DNA of 64,000 nucleotides from Vibrio navarrensis. GTDB taxonomy: Bacteria > Pseudomonadota > Gammaproteobacteria > Enterobacterales > Vibrionaceae. The stretch lies in assembly GCF_015767675.1 (NCBI RefSeq), contig NZ_CP065218.1, forward strand, positions 744,001 to 808,000, in the 5' to 3' direction. The notes under the pieces were generated by a model. That model did not search any database and was not told where the DNA came from. It saw only the letters and a program-made list of their open reading frames with translations. The position numbers and the translations under genes are program-made. Of the stretch, positions 52,511-61,888 are shown piece after piece (the first letter of the stretch is position 1; every line of letters starts with the position of its first letter).

Positions 52511-52768
52511 TAAAAATCAATGAAGGGCTTTTCTCGCCCTCGCGAGGAAAGTTCTTCGTTGATTGTCGCAGCTCGCCTGTACGAGTGAGAATAAGAACTT
52601 GAATATCTAAAGATATTCTTAAAGATCTAGAAAGATCCTCAAAACTATACCAGTTGACCATTCCCTAGAGGTTGTGACTGTAAACTCATTTGGTAAAAAT
52701 TTCCGAGTCGAGCTGCACAATAACTACCGGTTACATGCCCACCGAGATGTGCTTGATCATTTCCCTAT

Positions 52769-53233
52769 TTATTGCCATTTCACTTGATCATGCTTTCGAG
52801 ATTCATTCCAGCAGAGGGCGTTCAACAGCTTCACGTGGCATTCGATAATCTCATGAGCTTGCATTAACCACTGTTGTCCTTCCTGCTGATTGCAAAACTC
52901 CAAGCTCAGCACAGTGAGATGTTGTAGTCGTTTGACACACCAGTCGCGGATCTCAATATCGGTGCGAACATCGCTCGCCACCTGTTCTAGTTTGCTCGAT
53001 ATGTACAGCAAATAGCCCAATGCCCTCTCGGGATGGGTGCTACGAGAGGCTTGAAACAGCCGCAGGCAACCGTCTAACCAGCATGCGATCGCTTTACTTT
53101 GCTCATCACTGAGGTGAGGACCAAACACGGCAGGCGGTGCAGAAAAGAGCATTGATTTCAACGCATCACATTGATCATGCTTTTGTGACTGATACCAATG
53201 GGAAATATCGGCTAGCCAGAGAGTCAGTTCCAT
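52769..53233 (-). CDS. conserved hypothetical protein, helical
   Basis: Protein of 154 residues, predicted mainly alpha-helical and soluble, without signal peptide or recognised domain. It has several Cys and Trp residues but no metal motif. Two exact or near-exact RctB iterons lie inside its coding sequence, at 53171 (early codons, KHDQCD) and at 52784 (final codons, RKHDQVKWQ). Both encode the same KHDQ tetrapeptide because the iteron dictates the codons. No function is proposed. Confidence 0.65.
   Translation of the reverse strand: MELTLWLADISHWYQSQKHDQCDALKSMLFSAPPAVFGPHLSDEQSKAIACWLDGCLRLFQASRSTHPERALGYLLYISSKLEQVASDVRTDIEIRDWCVKRLQHLTVLSLEFCNQQEGQQWLMQAHEIIECHVKLLNALCWNESRKHDQVKWQ
52784..52797 (+). 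repeat. extra-origin RctB iteron-like site
   Basis: TTGATCATGCTTTC matches the oriC2 iterons of this window exactly except for the variable first base. It is 6.9 kb from the core array, inside the 3' end of a hypothetical gene. A weaker TTGATCATTTCC lies at 52753. Confidence 0.7.
53171..53184 (+). repeat. extra-origin RctB iteron-like site
   Basis: TTGATCATGCTTTT differs from the iteron pattern only in the last base. It lies inside the 5' end of the same hypothetical gene, 387 bases from the site at 52784. Confidence 0.6.
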
Positions 53234-53587
53234 TGCCCGTTCTACCTCTGATTGAATCTTGAGGGTTGTTTATACCATTGAGTCTGGTTGATGTTTGAAG
53301 GATTGACCAGTCGTAAGCATGGATGTGAGCGCAAGTGTGTTGGTCTAAATCAGAGCGTTTGAATGAGAAGGTTGAAAGAGAAATGAGAGCTTGATCTCCC
53401 TGATTTTTTCAGGGTCAATTTTTTAAATCTACTGGGCGATAGGGAATTTAGCAAAAGGTAAATGACGGTTTTATAATTTAGTTGATGGAAGAGTGGGAAT
53501 GGTCACATTTCCCTACTGTTTTACTTAATTCAGCAAATCGGGTTTGCTATACATCAATTGTCAAAACATGGTGTGTTCGGAGGTAAT
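53234..53587. other. intergenic region with an orphan plus-strand terminator
   Basis: A 354-base gap. At 53391-53424 a plus-strand hairpin is followed by TTTTTT although no plus-strand gene lies upstream. It may end a small RNA starting somewhere in 53250-53300. The start and promoter of the next small gene lie after it. Confidence 0.4.
53391..53424 (+). terminator. orphan intrinsic terminator, possible sRNA end
   Basis: CCCTGA (53398-53403) pairs with TCAGGG (53409-53414). TTGA (53391-53394) pairs with TCAA (53415-53418) across a 3-base bulge. TTTTTT follows. The minus-strand side has no T run. Confidence 0.65.
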
Positions 53588-53785
53588 ATGTCCATTAATT
53601 CAATAAACCATGACGAGATAGCAGATATGGCTCATAAGTGGGAAGTTTCGGAAGAGGAAGTCGCGCTGAGACCAGAAAAACAAGTGAAATCTGCAGAAGC
53701 GAGACGCCGCATTGAAGCGCTGAGAGAGATCCGTGAAAGCGGTCTGAGTATCGAGGAAGCAAAAGAATTAGGACTGCTTCACTAA
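53588..53785 (+). CDS. small conserved protein, unknown function
   Basis: The start is decided by a strong GGAGGTAAT directly before ATG 53588; an upstream Met at 53558 has no such site. The 65-residue product is charged and helical (DEIADMAHKWEVSEEEVALRPEKQVKSAEARRRIEALREIRESG). It ends with a helix-turn-helix-like LSIEEAKELGLLH. No metal site, membrane segment or known domain. It has its own terminator, so it is a single-gene unit. Confidence 0.75.
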   Translation: MSINSINHDEIADMAHKWEVSEEEVALRPEKQVKSAEARRRIEALREIRESGLSIEEAKELGLLH

Positions 53786-53817
53786 CGCAACTGTGTGATC
53801 TAACGAACTCAATGGAG

Positions 53818-53848
53818 AGGGTGGCCGCTAGCCACCCTTTGTGTTTTT
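53818..53848 (+). terminator. intrinsic terminator of the small gene
   Basis: AGGGTGGC (53818-53825) pairs with GCCACCCT (53831-53838), 5-base loop, followed by TTGTGTTTTTT. It lies 33 bases past the stop at 53785. Confidence 0.88.
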
Positions 53849-54033
53849 TGGCAAGCAGACGAGTGTTTTTCGGGACGACTTGCTAAACCAGCGCCCTCAA
53901 TTTATCTTCTGTAAAAAGCGGGCGCTGTGTTATATTTCGCGACTCGTTGTCCTTAAAGGTGGCGATTTCCTCACTAAGAGGGGCTCCTTATAACAACCAA
54001 ATACGTACCGATGTAGAACTTCAGGAGATTTTC

Positions 54034-54243
54034 ATGTCGTTTAATCTTTCACTGTTGGCACCGGATGAAAAGAACAAAGTTGAGTTAGATAAGCAGGCTT
54101 CGTTCTTGGTCTGGAGAATGAAAGAAGCGAAATGTGGTCCAGAGGCTATCATTGAGCGTGCCAATAAAATCACTGATCCGCGCGAAAAGGCATTTTTTGA
54201 GCAATCGATCGAAAAATACAAGAGAGTGATGAGAGTAGCTTGA
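54034..54243 (+). CDS. small conserved protein, unknown function
   Basis: The start at ATG 54034 has CAGGAG eight bases upstream; the longer frame from 53947 lacks support. The 69-residue product is charged and helical (LLAPDEKNKVELDKQASFLVWRMKEA...). It ends with an amphipathic helix (DPREKAFFEQSIEKYKRVMRV). It lies 90 bases before the YebC-like gene on the same strand. No function is recognised. Confidence 0.7.
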   Translation: MSFNLSLLAPDEKNKVELDKQASFLVWRMKEAKCGPEAIIERANKITDPREKAFFEQSIEKYKRVMRVA

Positions 54244-54333
54244 GCTCCTATTTCTCGTGGAGCGAGAATTGAATTGATCTCGCTTTTTGCTAAAATCCTT
54301 CGCGTTAAAAATGTAATGTAGAGAGACATCCCG

Positions 54334-55050
54334 ATGGGAAGAAGTTTTGAAGTGCGCAAAGCCTCAATGGCGAAAACAGCAGGCGCAAAAATTAAAGTTT
54401 ACTCCAAATACGGTAAAGAAATTTACATGTGTGCGAAAAACGGTGGTATTGACCCAGACATGAACCTGTCTCTACGTCACTTGATCACTAAAGCGAAAAA
54501 AGATCAGGTTCCATCGCACGTTATCGAAAAAGCGCTTGATAAAGCCAGCGGTGGTGGCGGTGAAGATTACCAACCAGCACGTTATGAAGGTTTTGGCCCA
54601 GGTGGTGTCAGCGTGATCGTTGACTGTCTAACAGACAACGGCAACCGTACTTTCCAAGACGTTCGCCAATGTTTCGTGAAAACGGGCGCTAAAATTGGTA
54701 CTCCAGGCGTGGTTGCTCACATGTTCGACCATCAAGCGGTTTTCCAGTTCAAAGGCGAAGACGAAGAAGCGATTCTTGAAGCGCTGATGATGGCCGATTG
54801 TGATGTGACTGACATCGAACTTGAAGACGGTGTGATCACGATTTACGCACCAAACACCGAGTTTTTCAAAGTGAAAACCGCGTTGAACACCGAGTACCCT
54901 GATCTGGTTATCGATGTTGAAGAGATCACTTTCGTTCCGCAAAACTACACGGCGGTTGCGGGCGAAGATGCTGAGAAATTCCAGAAATTCCTCGACATGC
55001 TGGATGACTGTGATGACGTTCAGCAGGTTTACCACAACGCTGAACTGTAA
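54334..55050 (+). CDS. YebC/PmpR family protein (YeeN-like paralogue)
   Basis: Protein of 238 residues of the YebC/TACO1 family. The start [19 protein letters not shown] is the YeeN-type variant rather than the AGHSKWANIKHRK start of YebC. Other family blocks are present: [53 protein letters not shown] and [15 protein letters not shown]. YebC-type proteins act on translation of difficult peptide stretches, with older reports of regulatory DNA binding. The housekeeping yebC of vibrios sits beside ruvC on chromosome I, so this is probably the second copy. A strong terminator follows. Confidence 0.92.
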   Translation: MGRSFEVRKASMAKTAGAKIKVYSKYGKEIYMCAKNGGIDPDMNLSLRHLITKAKKDQVPSHVIEKALDKASGGGGEDYQPARYEGFGPGGVSVIVDCLTDNGNRTFQDVRQCFVKTGAKIGTPGVVAHMFDHQAVFQFKGEDEEAILEALMMADCDVTDIELEDGVITIYAPNTEFFKVKTALNTEYPDLVIDVEEITFVPQNYTAVAGEDAEKFQKFLDMLDDCDDVQQVYHNAEL

Positions 55051-55058
55051 TGAAAAAA

Positions 55059-55090
55059 AAACCGAGCTGTTCGAAGCTCGGTTTTTTTAT
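55059..55090 (+). terminator. intrinsic terminator after the YebC-like gene
   Basis: AAACCGAGC (55059-55067) pairs with GCTCGGTTT (55076-55084), followed by TTTTTA; an A-run precedes it, so it also works on the other strand. Confidence 0.92.
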
Positions 55091-55317
55091 ACCTCGACGT
55101 TATTGCACGCCTCGATTTTTCACGCTCGCATTGACTTTTCTGATTGAAGCCTTGCTGACGAAAGTGGCGCAACCGCAATTTCGCCATCGCCATTAAGCTC
55201 TCCCGTTTATCCTCTCTGTTGACCGTTTATCGCGCCTCGATGCGTTTGGTCGCATGCTCCTGCAAGAGGTAAATGGGCCCGATATGCTGACATCATCAAA
55301 CCAACAGAAGGATAACG

Positions 55318-55977
55318 GTGATGATGTTGCTAAAGAAAAAAACGCTGCTCTCTGGTCTCTTAATCGCGACGTCGCTATGGACGGCACAGGCGCTTGCCAA
55401 CCCCGATCAAGCGTTGATCAACCAGTATAATCTTGCCGCACAAGGCGAAACGGCACTGGTCGACTCCGTATTCGGTCAACTGAACCGCTTGATTGAACAA
55501 GAGGGTGCAACGCCTCTGTCTCTGGTCTACCTTGGCAGTACGCAAACCTTGCAAGGCCGAGATGCCTTCTTACCGTGGAACAAAATGAAGTTCACCGAGC
55601 AGGGGCTTTCGACCATTAATAAAGGCTTGGCGCTGCTGCACACTTTACCTTCCTCTCTCGAAAAGCAAGAACGAATTCAGGGATTGCCAGAAAGCTATTT
55701 AGTACGTGCGATGGCGGCCGCCACCTTCACAGCGCTGCCGGACATGTTTAATCACTTTGAACGCGGCTACGACTTGTACCTCAATTTGCTTGATGAACCG
55801 GGCTTCGTTGAGCAGCCGTTTGCAGCCTCCTCATGGATTTACCGCCACGCGGTGCAGGCGGCATTGCGAGCGGAAGACATTAAACAAGCGAAAGCATGGC
55901 TCAGTGAGATGGAACAGCGCGACAAAGCCAATTTAGACACCCAATCGGCATTGGCGCAAGTGGACGCTAAAGGGTAG
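55318..55977 (+). CDS. exported TPR-like protein, first gene of the envelope ABC operon
   Basis: Protein of 219 residues with a signal peptide (LLSGLLIATSLWTAQALA). The mature part is helical with TPR-like pairs (ALVDSVFGQLNRLIEQEG, PLSLVYLGSTQTLQGRDAF, YLVRAMAAATFTALPDMFNHFERGYDLYLNLL). It begins the seven-gene operon 55318-61881, ten bases before the ATPase gene, and is probably a periplasmic accessory factor of the transporter. No family with a known function was recognised. Three Met codons cluster at the start; the first is used. Confidence 0.75.
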   Translation: MMMLLKKKTLLSGLLIATSLWTAQALANPDQALINQYNLAAQGETALVDSVFGQLNRLIEQEGATPLSLVYLGSTQTLQGRDAFLPWNKMKFTEQGLSTINKGLALLHTLPSSLEKQERIQGLPESYLVRAMAAATFTALPDMFNHFERGYDLYLNLLDEPGFVEQPFAASSWIYRHAVQAALRAEDIKQAKAWLSEMEQRDKANLDTQSALAQVDAKG

Positions 55978-55987
55978 GGGAAGCAAG

Positions 55988-56686
55988 ATGATTGAATTTA
56001 GCCAACTTGAGCGCCACTACCTTTTAGGGAGTCACAGTGTCCCCGCACTGCGTGGCGTGAGCGGGTATATCGCACAAGGGGAAATGGTTGCGTTATGCGG
56101 CCCATCTGGCTCGGGCAAAAGCACCTTGCTCAATATTTTGGGCATGCTGGATATGGACTATCGAGGTGAGGTGACTTTTCAAGGCGCTTGTTATCCTCGC
56201 CATGCGTTGCAAGCCGCCAAAATGCGTCGTGAGCAACTGGGGTTTATCTTCCAAAAATTTAATCTCGTGCCGGTTATGACGGCACTGGAAAACGTTGCCT
56301 ATCCACTGCAATTAAATGGCCTTCACAAAGCAGAGCGCGAACGCATTGCGACAGAGATGTTGCTGCAGGTTGGCCTTGAAGCGTATCTGCATGCCATGCC
56401 GGACAATTTGTCCGGAGGCCAGCAGCAGCGCGTTGCCATTGCACGTGCTTTGGTGCACCGACCTGCCCTGGTGATTGCCGATGAGCCAACGGCCAGCCTC
56501 GACAGCCAAACCGCTAATCGGGTGATTGATATCATGAAGCAGTTAGGTCATGAGTGGCGCACGACCTTTATTGTCGCCACACATGACGCGCGTATGGCGT
56601 CGCGCTGCGATCGGACCATTGAGCTGCTAGACGGCCAGCTCAGCCAGTATCACGGCGAGCAGGAGGTGATCTCATGGGCAAGTTAA
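55988..56686 (+). CDS. ABC transporter ATPase, LolD/MacB type
   Basis: ATPase of 232 residues. Walker [11 protein letters not shown]-loop region [16 protein letters not shown], signature LSGGQQQR, Walker [13 protein letters not shown] and the H-loop (VATHDARMA) are all intact. The LNILGMLD and Q-loop sequences place it in the MacB/LolD (FtsE-like) group, which drives mechanotransmission rather than classical transport. It overlaps its permease gene by 13 bases. The substrate is likely an envelope lipid, lipoprotein or peptide. Confidence 0.92.
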   Translation: MIEFSQLERHYLLGSHSVPALRGVSGYIAQGEMVALCGPSGSGKSTLLNILGMLDMDYRGEVTFQGACYPRHALQAAKMRREQLGFIFQKFNLVPVMTALENVAYPLQLNGLHKAERERIATEMLLQVGLEAYLHAMPDNLSGGQQQRVAIARALVHRPALVIADEPTASLDSQTANRVIDIMKQLGHEWRTTFIVATHDARMASRCDRTIELLDGQLSQYHGEQEVISWAS

Positions 56687-57939
56687 TCGCACGCTGTTTG
56701 CCTGATTCGCTACGTATTGCGTTGCTCAATTTGCAGCGCAATCGTCGTCGCAGCGCACTCTCAGCCAGCATTATCGCCATCGCGGTGTTTGCGCTTGGCA
56801 GCGCGGGCGGTTTTGGCCTGTACACCTACGACAGCCTCAAAGAGTCAACCGCTAGAGATACCGGTCATTTGACCATCAGTACCCCTGGCTACTTCGAGAA
56901 AGAAGAAGAGATGCCGCTGAGCAACGGTTTAAGCAATGCCGACTCTTTGATGCGCGATCTGATGGGGCTGGAAGTGGTCCGTGGCGTGCAGCCGCGCATC
57001 GACTTTACCGGACTGGTGTCGAACGGCAGCAAGTCGACCATTTTTGCTGGTATTGGCGTTAATGAGCGCGAGTTTGATATGAAAGGGCCGTTTTTGGATG
57101 TGCGCCAAGGGAAAACCTTGTCTGATCCAAGCTCTGCACGCTATGACCCGAGCGAACCGGAAGTGATGTTGGCGACCGATCTGGCGCGCAACTTACACGT
57201 CAGTGTCGGAGATTGGGTGACATTGCTGGCCACCACCACCGATGGTGCGCTCAACGCGTACGATTTCAAAGTTCGCGGCATCTACTCAACAGGTGTCCCT
57301 GAGCTGGATAAACGTCAGTTGTATCTGCACATTGACAGCGCGCAATCGCTGCTGGGTAGCGACAAAGTGAGCACTCTCTCCGTGTTTCTGTTTGAGACGG
57401 CGAAAACCGAGCAAGTCCGGCAAATATTGACCAAACGCCTCGCCAGCCAAGAACAAGCATTGCAGATCACCCCTTGGCAAGAGCGGGCTTTTTTCTACCT
57501 CAAAGTGAAAGATCTTTATGATCGCATTTTCGGCATCATGGGCGCGGTGATGGCGCTGGTGGTGTTTGTCGCACTGTTTAATACCATGACCATGTCGGTG
57601 ACCGAACGCACGCGAGAAATTGGCACCTTGTCGGCGCTGGGTAGCTATCCCAATGAAATTATTGGTGGCTTTTTACGTGAAGCGGGATTAATCGGCCTGA
57701 TTGGCAGTGTGGTCGGTGCGCTGGCTTGCGCTGCGCTTTGTGCTCTTTTGATGGTGGTGGATGTGCAGATGCCGCCACCGCCGGGGCGTACCGATGGCTA
57801 TCCGCTCTCCATCTACTTCTCTTGGCCGTTGGTGTTGAGTGCAACACTCGGCGTGGTGGGGATCTGTCTCCTTGCCGCTTATCTTTCCGCCCGCAAAGGG
57901 GTGAAAAAACCGATCACGGAGGCGCTAATTTATGTCTAA
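56674..57939 (+). CDS. ABC transporter permease, FtsX/MacB/LolCE type
   Basis: Permease of 421 residues. One N-terminal membrane helix (ALSASIIAIAVFALGSAGGFGLY) is followed by a periplasmic MacB-type domain of about 230 residues. Three C-terminal helices follow (IFGIMGAVMALVVFVALFNTM, GLIGLIGSVVGALACAALCALL, PLVLSATLGVVGICLLAAYLSARKG). The mid-helix signature TMTMSVTERTREIGTLSALGSYPNEI is typical of FtsX-type permeases. Partner of the ATPase at 55988. It overlaps the LolA-like gene by 8 bases. Confidence 0.92.
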   Translation: MGKLIARCLPDSLRIALLNLQRNRRRSALSASIIAIAVFALGSAGGFGLYTYDSLKESTARDTGHLTISTPGYFEKEEEMPLSNGLSNADSLMRDLMGLEVVRGVQPRIDFTGLVSNGSKSTIFAGIGVNEREFDMKGPFLDVRQGKTLSDPSSARYDPSEPEVMLATDLARNLHVSVGDWVTLLATTTDGALNAYDFKVRGIYSTGVPELDKRQLYLHIDSAQSLLGSDKVSTLSVFLFETAKTEQVRQILTKRLASQEQALQITPWQERAFFYLKVKDLYDRIFGIMGAVMALVVFVALFNTMTMSVTERTREIGTLSALGSYPNEIIGGFLREAGLIGLIGSVVGALACAALCALLMVVDVQMPPPPGRTDGYPLSIYFSWPLVLSATLGVVGICLLAAYLSARKGVKKPITEALIYV

Positions 57940-58714
57940 TTTCACCGTATTTTCATCGCGAATTTTGCTCGGCCTAGCGCTTGTTGCCCCAACCAGTATG
58001 GCCGCCACCGCGCCATCGCCTAAACAAGTGGCGCAAATGCTTCAGCGCGCCGACGACTATCGACTGAAAGAAGACGCTGCGCGAGTGATTTCACTGGTCA
58101 GTCTCTATCAAGCTGGAGAACTGGATAAAACCCGCGAGTATCACGTATACACTCGTTCTAACCGCGAATCTCTGGTGATCTTCAAATCGGCGGTTGAAGC
58201 GGGGCAGAAGATGCTGATGCTACAAGATAACTACTGGTTGCAAATGCCGAAAAGCCGCCGTCCGATCCGCATTACGCCGATGCAAAAACTGCTTGGCGAA
58301 GCCTCGGTGGGCGACATTTCGACCCTGACTTGGAGTGACGATTATCAAGGCCAGTGGCAAGCGCAAGAGACACTTACTTTGCCTGAGGGCCAATCGCTGA
58401 ACACGCACAAGTTGACCTTAACTGCGCTCACCAGCGGCGCCAGCTATCAGCATATCGACCTTTGGATCGCGCAAAAGGATGACTTTCCCATCAAAGCGGA
58501 TCTCTATCTGCGCTCCGGGAAGCTCGCGAAGCAAGCGTGGTTTGAGCGTGGCGATCGGCAAGGCGTTAGCCGCGTTGTCTCAATGACCTTGCTTGACCGC
58601 ATCCAGCCCGCGAAAAAAACCGTGATTGAGTATCAAGACATTCAGCCATGGGCTTTGGAGGATAAGTTTTACAACCCGAGCTACCTCATCAAAGCGGATG
58701 TCAGCCAATGGTAG
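57932..58714 (+). CDS. LolA-like outer-membrane lipoprotein-sorting/lipid carrier protein
   Basis: Exported protein of 260 residues with a signal peptide (LLGLALVAPTSMAA) and a LolA/LolB-like fold: AARVISLVSLY, NYWLQMPKSRRPIRITPMQKLLGEASVGDI, and the late VVSMTLLDRIQPAKKTVIEYQD. Proteins of this group (PF17131 type) carry hydrophobic ligands across the periplasm and occur with transporters, including MMPL-type exporters. Here it lies between an ABC exporter and an outer-membrane barrel, so it may shuttle a lipid or lipopeptide between them. Confidence 0.85.
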   Translation: MSNFTVFSSRILLGLALVAPTSMAATAPSPKQVAQMLQRADDYRLKEDAARVISLVSLYQAGELDKTREYHVYTRSNRESLVIFKSAVEAGQKMLMLQDNYWLQMPKSRRPIRITPMQKLLGEASVGDISTLTWSDDYQGQWQAQETLTLPEGQSLNTHKLTLTALTSGASYQHIDLWIAQKDDFPIKADLYLRSGKLAKQAWFERGDRQGVSRVVSMTLLDRIQPAKKTVIEYQDIQPWALEDKFYNPSYLIKADVSQW

Positions 58715-58737
58715 CGCTGATGCACAAACAGGGGTCA

Positions 58738-60036
58738 ATGCGCTGGTCTCGTACTTGGTTTGCTCTTGCGCTGCTCAGTTGTGCTACGCCGAGTGTTGCA
58801 GGGCTAAGCACGGTTTGGGATTGGGCACTCAGTTACGAAACGGCAACGCCACGTGAAAGCGCCTTTGTCGCGGCGCAAGCGAGTCATCGCGCTGCTCTTA
58901 ACGGCATGTTGGATTTGCAGCTTGATTATGGCAGTGAGTACGGTACTTGGACTTCGCTTTGGACGCTCTACAGTCAGGGTTTGTATCTTGATGATGGCCA
59001 TCAATCTACATGGTGGCAGGAGCGAGATTCGGATCTGATTGTTCGTGAGCTCGCTTGGCAAGGTGAATTGACGATTTACGATCTACCACTGGATGTCAGT
59101 GTCGGCAAATTGCGCCTCGATTGGGGGATGGGTTACGGCTATCGGCCACTGGATCTGTTTCGTCCTTATCGGCAGAACCCGATCAGCTTGGTGGCCGAAG
59201 AGGGCACGGGCGTGGTGTCGTTGTCGCATTTTGACTTAGACGGAGAATGGACTTGGCTGGCGACGGATTCGAGCTGGACGCGTGCCACACAAACGGCGCT
59301 GGATAAAGCCAGTGAGCAGCGTGGTTCTGGTATCCGTCGTTACTGGTTAAATGAGCAAAGTGAGTATCAATGGATTGGCTACTACGATGACGTACGCCGC
59401 GGGTTGCTTGCAGCCAGTTTGCGCTCCGTGTGGTCGGATTCTCTGGCTTGGCATGCCTCTGCCGTTTGGCAGCGGAAAAGCGTCGGCTATCAACTCCCGA
59501 CGACGCTCTACACAGCGCCGTACGTTGCAGAGCAAGGCCATGCGCTGCAGGCTTTGGTGGGGCTGAACTGGGCCAGTCAAGACGGCCACAACCTGATTGG
59601 TGAATACTGGTACGACAGTCGATCTTGGTCGAATGATGAGTGGCAACAGGCCCTTGAGCGAGCAGAAAGCCTAAAAACAGTGACACAAACGGCAGGATTA
59701 GCCGCCAGCTATCAGCAAGGCTTTCAACATGCCAACTTAGTACAGCATAACCTGATGCTGCATTGGCGTTGGGATCTGCAAGCTTGGATGATGTGGAATG
59801 AACTTGCCTGGCCTACCTGGCTTTCGGATGTCACGCCAACGCTGGATCTGCTTTTCTCGCCGCAAGATGGCGGGGTGATTGCCACTCAGTGGCTACGTTA
59901 TCAGTGGCTCGACACGGGGGCGCAAAGCGTTGAAGTGGAATTTGCCGCACGCTTTTTGACGGGGAATGGGGATTCTGTGTACGCGCATCTCCCCGACCAG
60001 CATATGATGGTTTTTAATCTCAAAGGGAGGTTTTAA
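58738..60036 (+). CDS. outer-membrane beta-barrel-like protein, unknown function
   Basis: The start is set at ATG 58738, with AGGGG a few bases upstream; an in-frame GTG/ATG at 58708 has no such site. The 432-residue product has a signal peptide (ending PSVAG). It then shows alternating short beta strands rich in Trp and Tyr (LDLQLDYGSEYGTWTSLW, LSHFDLDGEWTWLATDSSW, LMLHWRWDLQAWMMWNELAW). It ends with an aromatic C-terminal residue (MVFNLKGRF), as barrels do. No named family was recognised. Position after a LolA-like carrier suggests it is the outer-membrane end of a transport path. Confidence 0.75.
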   Translation: MRWSRTWFALALLSCATPSVAGLSTVWDWALSYETATPRESAFVAAQASHRAALNGMLDLQLDYGSEYGTWTSLWTLYSQGLYLDDGHQSTWWQERDSDLIVRELAWQGELTIYDLPLDVSVGKLRLDWGMGYGYRPLDLFRPYRQNPISLVAEEGTGVVSLSHFDLDGEWTWLATDSSWTRATQTALDKASEQRGSGIRRYWLNEQSEYQWIGYYDDVRRGLLAASLRSVWSDSLAWHASAVWQRKSVGYQLPTTLYTAPYVAEQGHALQALVGLNWASQDGHNLIGEYWYDSRSWSNDEWQQALERAESLKTVTQTAGLAASYQQGFQHANLVQHNLMLHWRWDLQAWMMWNELAWPTWLSDVTPTLDLLFSPQDGGVIATQWLRYQWLDTGAQSVEVEFAARFLTGNGDSVYAHLPDQHMMVFNLKGRF

Positions 60037-61073
60037 TGTTTGTCGCTAATGTTGCTAATGAAAACAGTTGGCAGAAAAGTTTCATCGTGACATCGCTTTT
60101 CTGCCTGTTCGTCTCTCTGTTGACCCTGTCGGTGTGGGGCGGGCCATACTATATCCATCTGTTCATCAGCGTAGGGTTTGGTTATTCAGCGCTGTTTTTT
60201 TCTTGGCTGATTGTACATCTGTTCCCTGAGGTACCTCGCCGGGCGGAAGTATTGCTCTCACTCACCGCTTGCTTGCTGTTTGGCATTCTCAATGCCCGTT
60301 TTTGGGTGAGTGACTACATGGGGATGTCGGATATGGTGCCCGTTGGCTTGATGGGATTGCTTTTCAGTGGCATGTGCTATTTTTATTTTCACTCTAAAGA
60401 GCAGCAAATGAGAGCGTTGCACGAACTAGAAGTGATCAAAAGAGAAAAAGCAGAGCAAGAACGGGCGCTGCTGCTCAGTCAGCTCAAACAAATGCAGAGC
60501 CAAATTGAGCCGCATTTTCTTTTCAATACGCTGGCTAACATCAGCGCTTTAATGTCGCAAGACATCGATAAAGCGCGGCTGATGCTGGAAAGTTTAACCG
60601 CCATGATGCGTGCGACGCTGAGCAATTGCCGTGAAGAACACACCACGATTGCCGATGAAGTCGCGCTGATTGAGGCGTACCTCGCCATCCAACATATCCG
60701 TTTGGGTGATCGGCTGCGCTATCGAATCCAGGTAGATCCCGGTTTAGAGCACGTCAGCATTCCGCCGTTGATGCTGCAACCTTTGGTTGAGAACGCTATT
60801 TTGCATGGGATTGAACCGCTCAAAACGGGCGGCGAGATTGAGGTGACGATCGACACGTTCAATCAGGCATTGCAGATTTGCGTAAAAGACACCGGGGCCG
60901 GGCTCGGTTCAAGTTCGACGCATGTTGGCTCAGGTGTTGGATTGAATAACCTTAAGCTGCGGGTAGAGACTTTGTTTGCTGGGCGTGGTCAGGTCAGCAT
61001 CGTTGAGAACAAGCCGCAAGGTGTGATTGTACGCTTGAGCTGGCCGTTAGCGTTGGCAGAGAAAAAAGAGTAG
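60036..61073 (+). CDS. LytS/YehU-type sensor histidine kinase
   Basis: Kinase of 345 residues with four or five N-terminal membrane helices (about residues 15-120) and almost no periplasmic domain. A coiled-coil linker ([26 protein letters not shown]) leads to a His_kinase domain ([16 protein letters not shown] with phospho-His) and a HATPase ([36 protein letters not shown]). Intramembrane-sensing kinases like this often detect envelope stress or peptides and control a nearby ABC transporter. It shares one base with the barrel gene (TAATG), so it is in the same operon. Confidence 0.92.
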   Translation: MFVANVANENSWQKSFIVTSLFCLFVSLLTLSVWGGPYYIHLFISVGFGYSALFFSWLIVHLFPEVPRRAEVLLSLTACLLFGILNARFWVSDYMGMSDMVPVGLMGLLFSGMCYFYFHSKEQQMRALHELEVIKREKAEQERALLLSQLKQMQSQIEPHFLFNTLANISALMSQDIDKARLMLESLTAMMRATLSNCREEHTTIADEVALIEAYLAIQHIRLGDRLRYRIQVDPGLEHVSIPPLMLQPLVENAILHGIEPLKTGGEIEVTIDTFNQALQICVKDTGAGLGSSSTHVGSGVGLNNLKLRVETLFAGRGQVSIVENKPQGVIVRLSWPLALAEKKE

Positions 61074-61083
61074 GAAAAACAAG

Positions 61084-61881
61084 ATGCAAGATAGCTATCG
61101 TGCGATCATCGTGGATGATGAGCCGCTGCTGCGACACCATTTGAACAAAAGCCTCGCCGATGTGTGGCCAACGCTGGAGATAGTCGCGTTAGCTGAAGAT
61201 GGCGAACAAGCGTTGCAGGCTATTGGGCTGCATCAACCGGATGTGGTGTTTCTCGACATTCGTATGCCGGTGATGGATGGGTTACAAGTCGCCAAACAAT
61301 TGCACGGCAAACAAGGCGCGCCGTTGGTGGTGTTTATCACCGCGTACGATGATTACGCGATTCGCGCTTTTGAACAAAATGCCGTGGATTATCTCCTCAA
61401 GCCAATTTCGGCGGCGAGATTGCAAAAGAGTTGTCAGCGGGTTGAGCAGCGGTTGCAAGAGCGAGCGGGGCAAGCGCAAAGTGATCCCTCGCTCTCTGCC
61501 TTGTTGAGCCAACTGCAGCAGCTCTCGACACCATTACGCACACCGCCGCATTTGCAGTGGATCAAGGCACAACTGGCCGAAGAGATCCATCTGATTGCGG
61601 TTTCGGATGTGCTCTATTTTAAAGCGGAAGAGAAGTACGTCTCCGTTTTCGCCGCGCAAGGGGGGGAGGCGATGCAAGAGTATTTGATTCGCACTTCGTT
61701 AAAAGAGTTGCTGGCACAGCTCGACCCAGATCAGTTCTGGCAAATCCATCGTTCTTGCGTAGTGCAGGTGAGTAAAATTGATAAGGTGAAGAAGGACTTT
61801 AGCGGACATATGTTTGTGCATATCGGCAAAACGCAACTGCCGGTAAGCCGCGCATCACAAAGTCTGTTTAAAGGGATGTAA
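61084..61881 (+). CDS. LytTR-type response regulator
   Basis: Regulator of 265 residues. An N-terminal receiver ([13 protein letters not shown], phospho-Asp in [13 protein letters not shown], then [13 protein letters not shown] and LLKPI) is joined by a linker to a C-terminal LytTR DNA-binding domain ([56 protein letters not shown]). It is the partner of the kinase 10 bases upstream. It probably controls the operon itself. A parS2 site lies 8 bases past its stop. Confidence 0.93.
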   Translation: MQDSYRAIIVDDEPLLRHHLNKSLADVWPTLEIVALAEDGEQALQAIGLHQPDVVFLDIRMPVMDGLQVAKQLHGKQGAPLVVFITAYDDYAIRAFEQNAVDYLLKPISAARLQKSCQRVEQRLQERAGQAQSDPSLSALLSQLQQLSTPLRTPPHLQWIKAQLAEEIHLIAVSDVLYFKAEEKYVSVFAAQGGEAMQEYLIRTSLKELLAQLDPDQFWQIHRSCVVQVSKIDKVKKDFSGHMFVHIGKTQLPVSRASQSLFKGM

Positions 61882-61888
61882 CTGTGGT

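Noticed and set aside
52402..52602. Plus-strand 66-codon frame
   Set aside because: It is the reverse shadow of the IS5-type transposase fragment on the minus strand.
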